In this document: positions 28,006-36,552 of the stretch, piece after piece
Layout: each line of letters begins with the position of its first letter
Numbering within the stretch: the stretch's first letter is position 1
Source: Pseudonocardiales bacterium
GTDB taxonomy: Bacteria; Actinomycetota; Actinomycetes; Mycobacteriales; Pseudonocardiaceae
NCBI GenBank assembly: GCA_019247305.1
Contig: JAFAPC010000107.1
Span: 1 to 64,000, forward strand
DNA: 64,000 bases
Direction: 5' to 3'
The notes under the pieces: model-generated
What the model was told of the DNA's origin: nothing
Database searches by the model: none
The model's input: the letters and a program-made list of their open reading frames with translations, nothing else
Made by a program: the position numbers and the translations under genes

Positions 28006-29679
28006 TTAGACGGCGCGTCGTCCCAGGAGGACGAGCCCGAGGTCAATCAGCTCGTTGGCGAAGCGGACGGTTCCGAGGTTGCCCGTCAGCAATCTTGGCG
28101 GATCGGAGATGAGGGTGTCCGCTGCCACGAGTCGAGCAAAGTCGACCTGCTTGGGCAAGGTTGCATCCGAGTGCGCCATGACGGCCAGGGCCTCTTGAGC
28201 GAGGATCCCGTAGCCGATGGTGGTCGGGTGTAGTCCATCGAGGGCCACGAGACCCCCCTGAGTCCGCCCGGACGCGTCGGATTGGAAGAACCGCGTGTCC
28301 GGCCGGGGGGTGAGCATCTTGAGGGCAGCGGGTAGGTCGTAAGCCTTAGCGTCCCACCAGGAGGGGCGGCTGTCAGGACTGTCGACGTAGCGCCGGTAGG
28401 CGAGTCGGTCCAGCAGCCCGCACACGTCTAGGAGCAGCCAGTCTTTGGGTGGCTGGGCGGTACGTGCCGCGTAGACCAGTCGCTTGATCGCGTAGTTGTA
28501 CTGGTCTATCGCGGAGTCGATCGCGCGCGCTTGTTCCCCGGTCAGATAAGGGTTGACCGCAGGGTCGAATTCGGCGTCCGTGATCCAAGCGTGGGTGTAT
28601 CGGGCGAAGTAGCGCGAACCGCTGGGCTTGCCCCCAAGTCCGCGGGCGATCGGGGCGACGGTCACGTGCGGCACGGTGGCCCAGATGACGCGGCGAGCAT
28701 TGACCTTGGCGATGTGGTCGCGGAGCTCCCCCAGGTTGGCCTCGAAATCGGCGGGAGCCGCGACCGTGTAATCCGAGCTGCGTGGACCGCTGCTCCACAC
28801 CAATTGCAGCTTCACGACGCTCGACACCACGTTGTTTGACCCCAGGGCGACAACGAGCGTGTCAATCCCACCATTGTCCCCGAGCCATCGCGCGGCGTCC
28901 ACCATCGTCGTGGAATCAGGAGCACCAGGATGCGCCACCACAGGCCCTTGCAGAGTGATCAACATGGCCCGATCTCCGTGGTGAGAGACCAACGGTGAAA
29001 ACACGGCCCGCACCGTCGACGGCGCCGTTACCGCCGCCAACGCCGCACCGACCGTGCGCGTGTAGGCATCCCGCACATCCCAGCCGTAAATGGCAAGGTT
29101 GTGATGATAAGACGCGCTCGCTCTCGGTAGGATACTTCCCGGCCCATGTTCCCAGTAGCTCTTGACGTGGGAAACGGCAGCTGTGACAGCGAGCGCCTCC
29201 CGAGCCTGCCGGACGAAAAATGGACGCCCCGCCCCAGCCGCGTCAATACCGCGAACAATTGCCTCCAGGTTCAGCGGCAGACCGGGACAGTCTACCGGAC
29301 CATCGAAACGCGGGTAGGTAAAGTCGTTCTCGCCTAGACCGAGGGTATGGGCGAGAATAGCGGGCCAGGACAAACCGGTGTCGACGATGGCAAGGCTCTT
29401 GACGCCCATCGTGAGCGAGTCGCCCACGGTGACCAGCCGGTGCTTGGGAAGCGCGCCCCCGGCTGCGGCGGCGCGCTCAACAGGGATGCCGAGGTTCGAC
29501 TCCTCGGCCAGCAGCGGCTCCGGTGCCTCCCACCGGATCTCCAGCTCAGCAGGGGATCCGAGAGGTGCCGCCATCTGCCCGGGCAACCCGTCAAGGGGGG
29601 GCGGTTTCAGCGGGATCACCCTGCCGTCCCGGAATGTAGGTTCGGATCTTCCGCCCTCTAGTGGCTCAACCGGCGACAC
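28006..29679 (-). CDS. SGNH/GDSL-family hydrolase
   Basis: GTG 29679 is preferred because AGGAGC lies just upstream; reading further upstream would run through the tandem repeats at 29702-29769. The 557-residue protein has the SGNH blocks: VTVGDSLTMG with the nucleophilic serine at about residue 88, an ALGSNN block, and LDGLHPTTIGYG near the C-terminus with the Asp-x-x-His pair. Esterases, lipases or acetylhydrolases share this fold. There is no clear signal peptide with this start, and the first ~80 residues are proline-rich and unassigned. The gene is convergent with the XRE-TPR gene. Confidence 0.8.
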   Translation of the reverse strand: MSPVEPLEGGRSEPTFRDGRVIPLKPPPLDGLPGQMAAPLGSPAELEIRWEAPEPLLAEESNLGIPVERAAAAGGALPKHRLVTVGDSLTMGVKSLAIVDTGLSWPAILAHTLGLGENDFTYPRFDGPVDCPGLPLNLEAIVRGIDAAGAGRPFFVRQAREALAVTAAVSHVKSYWEHGPGSILPRASASYHHNLAIYGWDVRDAYTRTVGAALAAVTAPSTVRAVFSPLVSHHGDRAMLITLQGPVVAHPGAPDSTTMVDAARWLGDNGGIDTLVVALGSNNVVSSVVKLQLVWSSGPRSSDYTVAAPADFEANLGELRDHIAKVNARRVIWATVPHVTVAPIARGLGGKPSGSRYFARYTHAWITDAEFDPAVNPYLTGEQARAIDSAIDQYNYAIKRLVYAARTAQPPKDWLLLDVCGLLDRLAYRRYVDSPDSRPSWWDAKAYDLPAALKMLTPRPDTRFFQSDASGRTQGGLVALDGLHPTTIGYGILAQEALAVMAHSDATLPKQVDFARLVAADTLISDPPRLLTGNLGTVRFANELIDLGLVLLGRRAV

Positions 29680-29701
29680 GGTAGCTCCTGGACGACACTG
29701 T

Positions 29702-29769
29702 GCTCCCGGAGGGAATGGGCTCCCGGAGGGAATGGGCTCCCGGAGGGAATAAGCTCCCGGAGGTGATGG
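29702..29769. repeat. four tandem 17-bp repeats upstream of the SGNH hydrolase
   Basis: GCTCCCGGAGGGAATGG occurs at 29702-29718 and 29719-29735. It recurs with two changes at 29736-29752 and with two more divergent bases at 29753-29769. The block starts 23 bases ahead of the likely start codon of the hydrolase and so lies in its leader or promoter region. A Shine-Dalgarno-like GGAGG occurs on the plus strand in each unit, which may be coincidence. Confidence 0.85.
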
Positions 29770-29877
29770 GATTGACAGACTGACAATGCGCCACAGTACA
29801 TCACCATGACCGCAGAAAGGCAAGGTATTGTTCCCTGGCGGGCGGCGCGCTACCGCAGCTCGCGGACGCACGTCAGA

Positions 29878-30441
29878 TCAACGGCCACCGACGTCATGAT
29901 GTCGAAGTCCCAGTCCTGACGGCCCGGACGTAGCCGTGGTCGTCGCGAAGGCCAGGAGCCGGACCCCAGGCAGCGGGTACCAGTCACGCTCGGACAGCCG
30001 GATGAACCCCAATCGGGCATAGAGGCGGTGCGCGGCGTGCATCTTCTCACCGGTGACTAGCACAACTCGGTGCGCACCGATCTGACTCGCCCGCGCGAGC
30101 ACGGTTCTCACCAGCACCTCGCCGATCCCACGGCGACGGACACCGGGTGCTACCGCGAGCATCCGGAACTCCAACTCACCGGGATAAGACACCTCCGCCA
30201 GCGGACTGCCCGGCGTGCACACCGTGATCGTCCCCACTAACCTGCCCTCGGGGTCCACCGCCACCAGCAGTTCAGCGTCATTGGCCCGCTGCGACGCATC
30301 GGCCAGCTGCGCCGCGTAGGCACCGGCAGGGTTCACCGTGCCGTCGGCGAGGTATGCGTCCAGGGTGAGCCGACCAACTTCTTTGAGCTCGTCGGGACGG
30401 GCCGGACGCACGGTCAGCCAATCGCTCACTCCGTCGGTCAT
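29878..30441 (-). CDS. GNAT-family N-acetyltransferase
   Basis: This 187-residue protein carries the GNAT acetyl-CoA-binding motif A: LEFRMLAVAPGVRRRGIGEVLV, with the R-x-x-G-x-G/A loop (RRRGIG). Motif B follows (HRLYARLGFIRL). The N-terminal LTVRPARPDELKEVGRLT strand is typical of the fold. ATG 30441 is the likely start although the ribosome site is poor; a longer frame to 30555 is open. The acceptor, whether small molecule, antibiotic or protein, is not deducible. About 200 bases separate its end from the SGNH gene start. Confidence 0.85.
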   Translation of the reverse strand: MTDGVSDWLTVRPARPDELKEVGRLTLDAYLADGTVNPAGAYAAQLADASQRANDAELLVAVDPEGRLVGTITVCTPGSPLAEVSYPGELEFRMLAVAPGVRRRGIGEVLVRTVLARASQIGAHRVVLVTGEKMHAAHRLYARLGFIRLSERDWYPLPGVRLLAFATTTATSGPSGLGLRHHDVGGR

Positions 30442-30865
30442 ACCACAGAATTGCGTGCCGCCGCGACGCCGATCGCCATCCCGGTGCAGCGCGCAAACTC
30501 CGACGCACCGACGCGCCTCCTCCAGGGGACTGACCCGCCACCGGGATGCTGGCACACCTTCCCGACCAGTCCCCGCACGGTCTCATGGATGCATGTGCAC
30601 CTTCAGAGCCGCCCACCCAGGGTCTCATGGATGCTTCTGCACCTGGGTGAGCTGCTCGTGCCGAGCCACCGGGAATCATGGACAGCTCCGAGATCCCCCA
30701 CCAACTCAAACAATCCTGAAAAGACCGTATCCCTGCAGCCGGGACCGAGACATGGAGGCTCGTACTGCTCGCGGGGGAATTCTGGCCAGACCTGCTCGTA
30801 GCGCGGCATCTACAGGCGAACCCAGTTCCCGTTCTCGTTGGGTAGGCCGAAAATATCGGCGACGC
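30442..30865. other. intergenic region with a direct repeat, no convincing gene
   Basis: This 424-base stretch between the GNAT gene and the HTH pseudogene holds short open frames on both strands, none with a good start and recognisable product. Its main feature is the direct repeat at 30579-30644. A frame from ATG 30752 runs into the HTH pseudogene, so the true start of that gene could lie here. Confidence 0.5.
30579..30644. repeat. two 24-bp direct repeats, 42 bp apart, second inside a hairpin
   Basis: The 24 bases starting GGTCTCATGGATGC and ending TGCACCT occur at 30579-30602 and 30621-30644 with two mismatches. The second copy is flanked by CACCCAGG (30614-30621) and CCTGGGTG (30642-30649), a perfect 8-bp inverted repeat with a 20-base loop. 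No function is assigned; a pair of regulator sites is one possibility. Confidence 0.6.
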
Positions 30866-31152
30866 ATGCGTAGCGGTCCCCCGCCGTTGCTGCCGATCCT
30901 GTGCTCTTGCACCCAGGCAGGTATTTAACGATACTACTACTCAACCCCAATCTTGGATTCACTCAGACTGAGTTAGCCCGCCGGGTGGGCGCCTCGCTTA
31001 ACAGCGTGCTCGACGAAGTTCGCCGACTGGAGCAGGCCGGCCTGCTGTTCACCCGCACGCTGGGCCGGGCCCGGCTCGTGCGTGCAGGCAGCAGGCCATT
31101 GGTGGAGGCCCTTGTCGAGGTCATGGTGCGCGCATTCGGTCCGCCGGTTTAA
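30866..31152 (+). pseudogene. frameshifted winged-helix DNA-binding protein remnant
   Basis: From ATG 30866 one frame reads MRSGPPPLLPILCSCTQAG. The sequel, RYLTILLLNPNLGFTQTELARR followed by a VGASLNSVLDEVRRLEQAGLL winged helix, is in the next frame back. The break is at about 30920, where one base seems to be missing. Proteins with this start usually combine an ArsR/MarR-like DNA-binding domain with a nucleotidyltransferase-like domain of about 100 more residues. Here the frame stops at RAFGPPV, so the gene is also truncated. If only the HTH part is made, from GTG 30901, it would be an 83-residue winged-helix protein. Confidence 0.6.
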
Positions 31153-31205
31153 CAGTCCAGCCAATCCGTTACCATTTGCCCTGTGAGCTGCGTAAAAGTA
31201 ATCAT

Positions 31206-32288
31206 TTACACGTTGAAGCGGAAATCGACCACGTCGCCGTCAGTCATTACGTAATCCTTGCCCTCCATGCGGACCTTTCCGGCGGCCCGGGCCTGCACCA
31301 TCGACCCGGCCGCGACCAGATCGTCGTAGGACACGATCTCGGCCTTGATGAACCCACGTTGGAAGTCGCTGTGGATCACCCCGGCGGCTTCCGGAGCGGT
31401 GGCCCCGGCCCGGATCGTCCACGCCCTGGCCTCCTTGGGCCCAGCCGTCAAATACGTCTGCAGCCCCAGGGTGTGGAACCCGATGCGGGCCAGCGCGTGC
31501 AATCCTGGCTCGGGCTGCCCGATCGAGTCCAATAACTCCCGAGCGGATTCCTCGTCGAGCTCAAGCAATTCGGACTCCACCTTGGCGTCGAGGAATACTG
31601 CATCGGCGCCGTCGACCAGCTTGCGCAGCTCGGCTTGGCGCTCCGGGTCGGTGAGCACGCCCTCGTCGGCGTTGAAGACGTACAGGAACGGCTTGCTGGT
31701 CAGCAGGCTGAGCTCGGCGAGCGCGGTGACATCCAGCTCCGCGCGCGCGGTAAACAGGGTCCGCCCGCTGTCTAGCACTTGCCTGGCGGCCTGTGCGGCG
31801 GCCAGCGCGGCGCGCCGTTCCCGGGGATGGGTGCGGGCCTCCTTCTCCAGCCGGGGCAGGGCGCGATCCAGAGTCTGCAAGTCGGCCAGTATGAGCTCAG
31901 TCTCCACGATGGCGATGTCACCGGCCGGGTTGACCTGCCCCTCGACGTGCAGCACGTCGGGATCGTCGAAGGCCCGCACGACTTGACAGATCGCGTTGGC
32001 CTCTCGGATGTGGGCCAGAAACTTGTTGCCCAGCCCAGCGCCCTGCCAGGCGCCCGCGACGATACCTGCGATATCGACGAACGACACCATCGCCGGCACC
32101 GCCTTAGCGCTGCCGAACATCTCCGCTAGCACCGCCAACCTCGCATCAGGCAACGGCACCACCCCGACGTTAGGTTCGATGGTTGCGAAGGCGTAGTTGG
32201 CCGCGAGGGCGTTGTTGCGGGTCAGCGCGTTGAACAGGGTGGACTTGCCCACGTTGGGTAGCCCAACAATCCCGACAGTAAGGCTCAC
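31206..32288 (-). CDS. ychF: redox-regulated ATPase YchF (Obg-family)
   Basis: This 360-residue protein is a full-length YchF/EngD. It has the P-loop GLPNVGKST at residues 9-17, the G2/G3 region VDIAGIVAGAWQGAGLGNKFL, the altered G4-type motif that gives ATP rather than GTP preference (FLYVFNADEGVL), and the C-terminal TGS domain (GFHTLGLQTYLTAG, then KEARAWTIRAGATAPEAAG, ending DVVDFRFNV). YchF binds ribosomes and negatively affects oxidative-stress responses in several bacteria. It is transcribed alone. Confidence 0.95.
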   Translation of the reverse strand: MSLTVGIVGLPNVGKSTLFNALTRNNALAANYAFATIEPNVGVVPLPDARLAVLAEMFGSAKAVPAMVSFVDIAGIVAGAWQGAGLGNKFLAHIREANAICQVVRAFDDPDVLHVEGQVNPAGDIAIVETELILADLQTLDRALPRLEKEARTHPRERRAALAAAQAARQVLDSGRTLFTARAELDVTALAELSLLTSKPFLYVFNADEGVLTDPERQAELRKLVDGADAVFLDAKVESELLELDEESARELLDSIGQPEPGLHALARIGFHTLGLQTYLTAGPKEARAWTIRAGATAPEAAGVIHSDFQRGFIKAEIVSYDDLVAAGSMVQARAAGKVRMEGKDYVMTDGDVVDFRFNV

Positions 32289-32396
32289 GGGACGTCAAGT
32301 CTAGCGGGTACTGCCGCACCCCGTTGAGGCCGCGCGATGCGCTGGGGGCGGCGCGCCTCGCCAATTTTGTCAGGGGGGCGTTGCAGACTGCGACGC

Positions 32397-34037
32397 GTGA
32401 GTTACTCCGTGTTTATCGCGTTGCTTGCTGGGCTGGCGATCGGTGCCCTGATCAGCTGGCTGGTGGCCGCTGCGCTCCGCCGTGCGGCGGTGGCCGAGGC
32501 CGGCCGGGCGGCGGACGCCGCCAAGGCCGCCACGGACGCTGAGCTTGTCGTCGTTCGTCGGGAACGGGAGAGCGCCGCAGCGGCCTGGGACGCCGAGACA
32601 GCCCGGGCGCAGCTGTGCCACCAGCGCGCCGAGGAAGCCGGCGAGCGGCTCGCGGCAGCGCAGGCGGAACTGGCCGGCCTCCGGGCCGCGATGGAGGCCG
32701 AGCGGACCGCCGCGGCCGACCGGGAACGGCTGCTCATCCACCGCGAGACCGAACTCAAGGACAGCTTCCAGGCCCTGTCAACTGAGGCGCTCTCGCGCAA
32801 CAACGAGGCGTTCCTCCAGCTCGCCGAGACACGACTAGCCACGGTTACAGCGGCCCTGTCGGCCAAGTCAGACGACGACGCCAGCGAGCGTCAGCAGGCC
32901 ATCGAGGCACTGCTCGGCCCGATCACCCAGAGCCTGCACCGGCTCGACGGCCAACTGCGCACGGTGGAGAAGGAGCGCGAGGGCGCCTATGCGGGGTTGC
33001 GCGAGCAGGTCGGGGCGATGCACCGCACGTCCGAACAGCTGCAGAGCGAGACCCGGCAGCTGGTCACCGCGCTGCGCGCCCCGCAGGTCCGCGGTCGGTG
33101 GGGTGAGCTGCAGCTGGAGCGGATCGTCGAGCTGGCCGGCATGGTCGAGCACTGCGACTTCTCCCGGCAAGTCACCGCCACTGACGCCAGCGGCGACGAC
33201 AACACCCTGGTCCGCCCCGACCTCGTGGTGCACCTTGCCGGTGGTAAGCACATCGTGCTGGACGCCAAAGTGCCCTTCGGGGCCTACCTGGAGGCCATCG
33301 ACGCGGTCGACCCGGACCACCGGGCCGACCGCCTAGCTGCGCACGCCCGACACCTGCGCGCACACGTCGATTCGCTGGCACACAAGTCCTACTGGCAGCG
33401 CTTCGAGGCCACTCCAGAGTTCGTGGTGCTGTTCGTCCCCGGCGACCCGTTTCTCGAAGCCGCGCTGCAATCTGACCCCGCCTTGCTCGAGCACGCCTTC
33501 GAGCGCAACATCGTGATCTCCACTCCGACCACGCTGATCGCGCTGCTGCGGACGGTGGCCTACACCTGGCGGCAGGAGGTACTGGCGCGCAATGCCGCAC
33601 GGGTCCACGAGCTGGGCCGCGAGCTGCATTCCCGGCTGGCCACCATGGGCGGTCACGTGGCCCGGCTCGGCAAGCAGCTCGGTGGTGCCGTTGAGGCCTA
33701 CAACCGCACGGTCACCTCGCTGGAGTCACGGGTCCTGGTCACCGCTCGCCGGTTCGGTGAGCTCGGCGTCGTCGCCGAGCAGCTCGACACCCCCGAACAA
33801 GTGGAGCGCAGTCCCCGCGCCGTGCAGGCGGTGGAACTCGTGGCGTCGGCGACGGACTCGCTCATCGCGCTGGATCCAGGACAGCGCGCACACGACTTGG
33901 GCACACATGACTTGGGCACACCGGACTCGGGCCGGGAGCTGGGCTCCGAGCGCCGCGCTGAAGACTGGAGCTGGGTCACCGGGGCCCTGCACCAGGCGGG
34001 AGGCGACAGCCACGAGCGGGCTACGGTGAACGAGTGA
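32397..34037 (+). CDS. rmuC: DNA recombination protein RmuC
   Basis: GTG 32397 gives a 546-residue protein: one membrane helix at the N-terminus (VFIALLAGLAIGALISWLVAA), a long coiled coil (about residues 25-200) and the RmuC core nuclease-like domain (APQVRGRWGELQLERIVELAGM; LVRPDLVVHLAGGKHIVLDAKVPF with the D-x-K motif). RmuC limits inversion at short repeats. The Ala/Glu/Arg-rich coiled coil is longer than in E. coli and the C-terminus has a short duplicated HDLGTHDLGTP segment. Its stop overlaps the start of the next gene by four bases. Confidence 0.92.
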   Translation: MSYSVFIALLAGLAIGALISWLVAAALRRAAVAEAGRAADAAKAATDAELVVVRRERESAAAAWDAETARAQLCHQRAEEAGERLAAAQAELAGLRAAMEAERTAAADRERLLIHRETELKDSFQALSTEALSRNNEAFLQLAETRLATVTAALSAKSDDDASERQQAIEALLGPITQSLHRLDGQLRTVEKEREGAYAGLREQVGAMHRTSEQLQSETRQLVTALRAPQVRGRWGELQLERIVELAGMVEHCDFSRQVTATDASGDDNTLVRPDLVVHLAGGKHIVLDAKVPFGAYLEAIDAVDPDHRADRLAAHARHLRAHVDSLAHKSYWQRFEATPEFVVLFVPGDPFLEAALQSDPALLEHAFERNIVISTPTTLIALLRTVAYTWRQEVLARNAARVHELGRELHSRLATMGGHVARLGKQLGGAVEAYNRTVTSLESRVLVTARRFGELGVVAEQLDTPEQVERSPRAVQAVELVASATDSLIALDPGQRAHDLGTHDLGTPDSGRELGSERRAEDWSWVTGALHQAGGDSHERATVNE

Positions 34038-34498
34038 CGGGCACCCGATCCCGAAGCACCGCGCACCGCGGGTCGTGGGCCGATCAGGCGTTGCTGCCTG
34101 ATCGGCCCGGAATGCCCTGGTGGGCGGCGGTGTTATGGGCGCTTGGGCTTGCTACGGCTGGTGCGTTCGCGGACATCGAGCGGCTCAACCGGCCGGGCAT
34201 TATATTTCAGGCTTGCTATTTTCTCGGGTGTCTGCTTGCCGTGGTGGTGGTGCAGCGCAAGGGATTGTTCGGGCCGATGGTGCAGCCTCCGTTGGTTCTG
34301 GCGGTGACTGTGCCCGGTGTTGTCCTGGCGGCTGGCTCCCATCCCAGCGGCGAGGGCTTGGTCGCCACCGCGCTCGCGGTCGGCACTCCCCTCATCGACG
34401 GCTTCCCGACCATGGCGATCACCACCGGGTGCACTCTTGTGATCGGACTCCTCCGGCTGATCGTCCAGCGACGGCCGACCCCGCGCCATGATCTCTGA
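34034..34498 (+). CDS. DUF6542-like small membrane protein
   Basis: Starting at GTG 34034 within the rmuC stop, this 154-residue protein has a short basic N-terminus and then about four membrane helices (AAVLWALGLATAGAFA; FQACYFLGCLLAVVVV; LVLAVTVPGVVLAAG; MAITTGCTLVIGLLRLIV). It reads as the DUF6542 domain found next to rmuC or ychF in many actinobacteria. An alternative start, ATG 34111, would remove the basic segment and place the perfect hairpin 34077-34108 just ahead of the gene. Function unknown. Confidence 0.75.
   Translation: MTGTRSRSTAHRGSWADQALLPDRPGMPWWAAVLWALGLATAGAFADIERLNRPGIIFQACYFLGCLLAVVVVQRKGLFGPMVQPPLVLAVTVPGVVLAAGSHPSGEGLVATALAVGTPLIDGFPTMAITTGCTLVIGLLRLIVQRRPTPRHDL
34077..34108. 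repeat. perfect 13-bp inverted repeat with 6-base loop
   Basis: GGGCCGATCAGGC (34077-34089), loop GTTGCT, then GCCTGATCGGCCC (34096-34108). The hairpin lies near the 5' end of the DUF6542 gene, or just before it if translation starts at ATG 34111. It is GC-rich and stable but no T-run follows, so it is not a classical terminator. It could attenuate expression between rmuC and the membrane protein. Confidence 0.8.
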
Positions 34499-34541
34499 CC
34501 GCTCGTCGCTCACCAGCTTGAGTCACCGGGCGGGTGGCCGC

Positions 34542-35219
34542 CTACGGCAGGGTCCAGTCGACCGGCTCAGCTCCTAGCTCGATGAGCATGCGATTGGCAC
34601 GGGTGAAGGGACGGGAGCCGAAGAAGCCGCGATCGGCTGACATCGGCGAGGGGTGCGCGGACTCGATGCACGGCACGTCAGCGAGCATCGGACGCAGCGT
34701 GCGGGCGTCCCGACCCCAGAGAATCGCGACCAGCGGAGCGGCTGGACGCGCCGCCAGCGCGCGGATGGCTTGCTCGGTGACCTCCTCCCATCCCTTGCCG
34801 CGGTGCGAGCCCGGACGACCCGGTTCCACCGTGAGCACCCTGTTGAGCAGCAGCACACCGCGCGCGGCCCAAGGGCTGAGATCCCCGTTGGACGGGGCGG
34901 GCAGCCCGAGGTCGTCGCTGTACTCCCGGAAAATGTTGGCCAGACTGCCCGGCAGGGGCCGCACACCGGGCTCGACCGAAAATGACAGCCCCACCGCATG
35001 ACCCGGGGTCGGGTAGGGGTCCTGGCCGACGATGAGCACCCGTACCTGCTCGAAAGGTTGGGTGAAGGCTCGCAGAATGTTGGCACCAGAGGGCAGGTAA
35101 CGCCGCCCTGCGGCGATCTCAGCCCGGAGGAACTCACCAGCGGCGGCCACCTGAGGGGCTACCGGGGCCAGCGCGCTGGCCCAGCCCCTTTCCACGATCT
35201 CATCGACAAGTGCTGGCAC
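34542..35219 (-). CDS. ung: uracil-DNA glycosylase, family 1
   Basis: This 225-residue enzyme has all the UDG family 1 motifs: [17 protein letters not shown] with the catalytic aspartate (motif GQDPYH-like; here the final H is T-P-G-H spaced), [32 protein letters not shown], and [13 protein letters not shown] with the catalytic histidine. It removes uracil from DNA as the first step of base excision repair. It follows thiL on the same strand after 25 bases, the conserved actinobacterial order. Confidence 0.95.
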   Translation of the reverse strand: MPALVDEIVERGWASALAPVAPQVAAAGEFLRAEIAAGRRYLPSGANILRAFTQPFEQVRVLIVGQDPYPTPGHAVGLSFSVEPGVRPLPGSLANIFREYSDDLGLPAPSNGDLSPWAARGVLLLNRVLTVEPGRPGSHRGKGWEEVTEQAIRALAARPAAPLVAILWGRDARTLRPMLADVPCIESAHPSPMSADRGFFGSRPFTRANRMLIELGAEPVDWTLP

Positions 35220-35244
35220 AGTGGGCGACCCTATCGAGCGGCCC

Positions 35245-36240
35245 TCAGCAGAAGTGCTCCCACCCCGCTGGGAACAGGTCGTAGGGCCGACCGTCGACGG
35301 TCACCCCACGGCCCGGGCGCACCATGCCAAGCACTGTCCACCCGGTGGGCAGCGCAACCCCAGCGGGGAAACACGCCAGCAACGCGTGGTCTTCACCCCC
35401 AGTAAACACCCAGTGCCGCGCGTCGGCACCTACCGCCACAGCCACCTCGACCAGCCTGCTGGCGACCGGCACCGCCGCAGAATCGATGTCGATCCCGACG
35501 CCGGAGGCCTCAGCGAGATGCCCGGCATCGGCGAGCAAGCCATCCGAGACATCGATCATCGCCGTGGCACCCGCCGCAGCGGCTTGCGGGCCGGCGCGGT
35601 AAGGAGGCTGCGGCACTCGGTGGGCGTCGAGCACCGCCAGCGGAGCGTGGAGCCCTCGGCGAAGCACGGCAAGACCTGCGGCGGACCAGCCCAGCCTGCC
35701 GCACAGCCCAAGCACGTCTCCGGGCCGGGCACCGGATCTGGTGACCGGCGCCCGGCCCTGCAGATCGCCCAGCGCGGTCACTGACACCACGAGCTCAGTG
35801 CAGCTGACCACGTCGCCGCCCACAATGCCGACACCGGCCTGCCCGGCCTCCTCCCACATTCCGGCAACCAGGTCATCCACCGTTGGCACCGGGGTACGCC
35901 CGGGCATAGCCAGCCCGACGAGCAGCGCGGTGGGCATCGCGCCCATGGCCGCCACGTCGGCGAGGTTGGCAGCCACTGCCTTGCGCCCGACCTGGTGCGG
36001 TGTAGACCAGTCCAGCCGGAAGTGCACCCCTTCGACGAGCACGTCGGTGGTCACCACCACCCGACCGTCCGCAGCGGTGAGCACCGCAGCGTCGTCCCCG
36101 GGGCCGAGCACGGTGCCCGGCGGCAGTGCCCGGCCTGCGGTGATCCGGGCGATGAGCCCGAATTCGCCCAGCTCGGCTACTGAGCCGAGGTCAGACGGCG
36201 GCGGGCCGGGCGGGGGCTCACCGGCAGCGCACACCCGCAC
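35245..36240 (-). CDS. thiL: thiamine-monophosphate kinase
   Basis: This 331-residue enzyme phosphorylates thiamine phosphate to thiamine diphosphate. AIRS/PurM-type motifs are clear: [10 protein letters not shown] with the metal-binding aspartates, [40 protein letters not shown] and the late [18 protein letters not shown] motif. A GTG at 36240 is used; alternative downstream starts are possible because the first ~17 residues are a proline-rich extension. It sits upstream of ung and divergent from the Lrp-type gene. Confidence 0.95.
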   Translation of the reverse strand: MRVCAAGEPPPGPPPSDLGSVAELGEFGLIARITAGRALPPGTVLGPGDDAAVLTAADGRVVVTTDVLVEGVHFRLDWSTPHQVGRKAVAANLADVAAMGAMPTALLVGLAMPGRTPVPTVDDLVAGMWEEAGQAGVGIVGGDVVSCTELVVSVTALGDLQGRAPVTRSGARPGDVLGLCGRLGWSAAGLAVLRRGLHAPLAVLDAHRVPQPPYRAGPQAAAAGATAMIDVSDGLLADAGHLAEASGVGIDIDSAAVPVASRLVEVAVAVGADARHWVFTGGEDHALLACFPAGVALPTGWTVLGMVRPGRGVTVDGRPYDLFPAGWEHFC

Positions 36241-36305
36241 ACCCCCGATCTAGGCGGTAGGTTTCGTTCCTACCTGGTGGAGTCGACAAGACGAAGGGCC
36301 ACGCC

Positions 36306-36542
36306 GTGGTTCAGGCATACATCCTCATCCAGACCGAGGTCGGCAAGGCCGCCGCAGTGGCCGCGGCGGTCTCGTGCCTACCCGGCGTCACGAGCGCGGA
36401 GGACGTCACCGGCCCTTATGACGTGATCGTGCGGGCGGAAGCCATCGACGTGGACCAGCTGGGCCAGCTCGTGGTGGCCAGAGTGCAGACGGTGGCGGGC
36501 ATCACCCGCACGTTGACCTGCCCCGTCGTGCACCTGTCCTGA
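36306..36542 (+). CDS. stand-alone Lrp/AsnC ligand-binding domain protein
   Basis: At 78 residues this is just the RAM (AsnC_trans_reg) sensor domain: VQAYILIQTEVGKAAAVAAA, then VTGPYDVIVRAEA and a final beta strand. The usual helix-turn-helix is absent. Such proteins form rings and bind amino acids, and may modulate full-length Lrp regulators. GTG 36306 is preceded by GAAGGG. It lies 10 bases from the DUF3515 gene, so the two are probably co-transcribed. Confidence 0.88.
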   Translation: MVQAYILIQTEVGKAAAVAAAVSCLPGVTSAEDVTGPYDVIVRAEAIDVDQLGQLVVARVQTVAGITRTLTCPVVHLS

Positions 36543-36552
36543 GGGCTTAGGG

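Noticed and set aside
28006-29871. An N-terminal extension of the SGNH hydrolase through the 17-bp repeats
   Set aside because: Translation of the repeats gives low-complexity proline/serine sequence, and a better ribosome site serves GTG 29679.
30603-30912. Small minus-strand frames between the GNAT and HTH genes
   Set aside because: They have no recognisable sequence, poor starts, and overlap the direct repeats and the HTH pseudogene.
34077-34108. The hairpin as an intrinsic terminator for rmuC
   Set aside because: There is no T-run, and the downstream gene overlaps the rmuC stop.
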